NCBI GenBank assembly: GCA_046052065.1
Contig: JBJOND010000095.1
Location: forward strand, 1-7,288
Reading direction: 5' to 3'
Length of the DNA: 7,288 bases
From: CAINEC01 sp046052065
Lineage (GTDB): Bacteria > Bacteroidota > Bacteroidia > AKYH767-A > OLB10
Shown piece by piece: positions 6,115 through 7,288 of this stretch; within the stretch, counting starts at the first letter, position 1; the number at the start of each line of letters is the position of its first letter. A program made the translations under genes and the position numbers. Below the pieces are notes generated by a model. The model ran no database searches. It worked only from the letters and a program-made list of their open reading frames with translations, and was not told the DNA's origin.

Positions 6115-7288
6115 TCATTTTTTTATAAAAGAAAGTTCAGCTGTTTGATTGTTTTGCTGAATACGGCAATGGTAAAATCCAGGGCTTAACGACGCAATAT
6201 TGATGGAATTATTACTGTTCTTGTCGACTTCCACTTGTAATACCAACTTGCCAGCAACATCATATATCGTAACCAAAGCCTGATTTTGAAGTCCGTTAAG
6301 TTGAAGGATGTCGGAAGCTGGATTCGGATATAATCTAAGATTCAGCGTCTCATTATCATTTAATCCGCTGCAAACATCAACTGTAATTGAATCAACCGAT
6401 GAACTAATGCATCCATTTAAATCGGTGTATGTATAATTGATAGCAAAGCTTCCAACACCACTTGATGCAGGATCAAAATCATTTCCGGTAATACCCCAAC
6501 CTGTAAAGGTGCCACCAATAGGAGAAACATAGTTGGTTAAATCCAATGGACTACCATTTTCACAAAGTGTTGTATCAAGAGCAAGGCTCACAACAGGCAA
6601 TGAATTTACTGTTAAGTCGAGTGCAACAACACTATCACAACCCAATGAAGAAGTGTAAGGGAATACATAGCTTCCTGTTGTTGAGTAATAATTTCCATTA
6701 AAGAATAATGAATCGCCTTGACAAATACTCTGAATCATGAAGACATAATATCCAAGGTAAACAGTCAAGTTAGTAGTTATCGTACTGTCGCAACCGTTAG
6801 TAGTTGTATACGATTCTGTAAATGTTCCTCCGTTAAATTGCCATGCCCCATTTATAAAAATACTGTCGCCACCACAAATGCCTAGTTCAATCTGAATATC
6901 GTAAGCTGGTGAAAAAATCAAGTTGTTAATTATCGTACTGTCGCAACCGTTAGTTGTGTTAAAGGTATTTGTTAAGGTTGTATCAGTGTAATAGTAAATA
7001 CCATCAATTAAAATGCTATCATTAGAGCATGTAGAAAATGTTTGAACAATTTGATAAGAAGGATTTGGAGTAATAGAGATGCTGGTTACAGCACTTGTTC
7101 CGCATGTATTTTCAGCCGAAACAGATAAAATACTTGTGTTATTTGAACTGTTAAAGTTAACAATAGCGGATGTATCTGTTGCATTTAATGTTGCCCCTGA
7201 TAAACTAATTGCCCATGTATAATTATCAGCATACAAAACTGGTGCAATAGCATATGAAATTGGAGTACCTTGACATGGTGCTGTGTCT
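6115..7288 (-). CDS. C-terminal part of a T9SS-secreted repeat protein (partial, 5' end outside window)
   Basis: The frame is open to the right edge, giving 390 residues with no start seen. An in-frame TTG at 7236 is internal, since the coding signal (PCQGTPISYAIAPVLYADNYTWAI) runs through it. Counted from the edge, the order is: a PKD/Ig-like domain (~4-75, with YTWAISLSGA and ENTCGTS); three tandem repeats of 51-residue period (~78-227), each with an IC-xGDS-IFxNG start and a GCDS end; a beta-domain (238-306, DTTLCENGSPLDLTNYVSPIGG to ITVDVC); and a type A sorting domain (~313-390, LRLYPNPASDILQLNG, VTIYDVAGKLV, GFYHCRI, SFIKK). The repeats and domains suggest a long surface-exposed or released adhesin-like protein carried out by T9SS. 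No catalytic domain is visible in this part; one could exist upstream. It is paralogous to the next gene downstream over its last ~150 residues. Confidence 0.9.
   Translation of the reverse strand, partial: DTAPCQGTPISYAIAPVLYADNYTWAISLSGATLNATDTSAIVNFNSSNNTSILSVSAENTCGTSAVTSISITPNPSYQIVQTFSTCSNDSILIDGIYYYTDTTLTNTFNTTNGCDSTIINNLIFSPAYDIQIELGICGGDSIFINGAWQFNGGTFTESYTTTNGCDSTITTNLTVYLGYYVFMIQSICQGDSLFFNGNYYSTTGSYVFPYTSSLGCDSVVALDLTVNSLPVVSLALDTTLCENGSPLDLTNYVSPIGGTFTGWGITGNDFDPASSGVGSFAINYTYTDLNGCISSSVDSITVDVCSGLNDNETLNLRLYPNPASDILQLNGLQNQALVTIYDVAGKLVLQVEVDKNSNNSINIASLSPGFYHCRIQQNNQTAELSFIKK
6118..6332 (-). repeat. Duplicated T9SS sorting-domain DNA, copy 2
   Basis: This is the partner of 4386-4600, encoding the sorting domain of the partial secreted protein. 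Long stretches are identical, for example the bases for GFYHCRIQQNNQTAELSF except one silent change. Differences cluster at the SLSPG/SLAPG codons and around the YPNP end. Confidence 0.93.
6607..7056 (-). repeat. Three tandem 51-residue repeats in the secreted protein
   Basis: Units lie at about 7056-6916, 6903-6760 and 6747-6607. Each carries a Cys followed by a (G/N)DS motif, (I/F)xxG, an aromatic YY/WQ stretch and a GCDS near the end. The period is 153 bp: a 25-base run (TTATCGTACTGTCGCAACCG plus TTAGT, plus-strand reading) recurs exactly at 6777-6801 and 6930-6954. This class of repeat is common in Bacteroidota surface proteins. Confidence 0.85.

Noticed and set aside
7234..7236. TTG at 7236 as the start of the right-hand secreted protein
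   Set aside because: The frame continues with domain-like coding sequence to the window edge, and there is no signal peptide after the TTG.

Overview
This AT-rich window looks like chromosomal DNA of a Bacteroidota bacterium. Two secreted proteins end in type IX secretion (T9SS) type A sorting domains with YPNP motifs. One of them begins with the SHxxGGELTY domain common in this phylum. The membrane pyrophosphatase carries the residue pattern I associate with the Flavobacterium-type, K+-dependent H+-pumping subgroup. Genus and species cannot be told from the sequence.

All four genes lie on the minus strand, so the order of transcription runs from high to low coordinates. (1) 7288-6115 is the C-terminal part of a secreted repeat protein; its N-terminus lies outside the window. 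(2) 6002-4383 is a complete secreted protein with a signal peptide, the SHLLGGELTY domain, an Ig-like segment and a sorting domain. (3) 4228-1736 is hppA, a complete membrane-bound pyrophosphatase with an unusual C-terminal tail of about 120 residues rich in Cys and Met. It ends in a clear intrinsic terminator at 1687-1717. (4) 1577 (or 1616) to the left edge is the N-terminal part of a TMTC-like polytopic membrane protein whose soluble end is made of TPR repeats; its stop codon lies outside the window.

Genes 1 and 2 form a paralogous pair. Their last ~215 bp are about 89% identical as DNA, while the rest of the two genes is far more diverged. They probably share the T9SS route to the cell surface. 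Gaps of about 110-160 bp separate neighbouring genes. Candidate Bacteroidota-type promoters precede hppA and the TMTC-like gene, so these are more likely separate transcription units than one operon, and no shared pathway links the four.

I saw no RNA gene, CRISPR array, insertion sequence or phage gene. The most unusual element is the pyrophosphatase tail: 16 Cys and 18 Met, with Cys spaced mainly every 7-8 residues and an internal 24-residue duplication. It looks like a metal-binding or disulfide-rich appendage on an otherwise ordinary ion-pump core.
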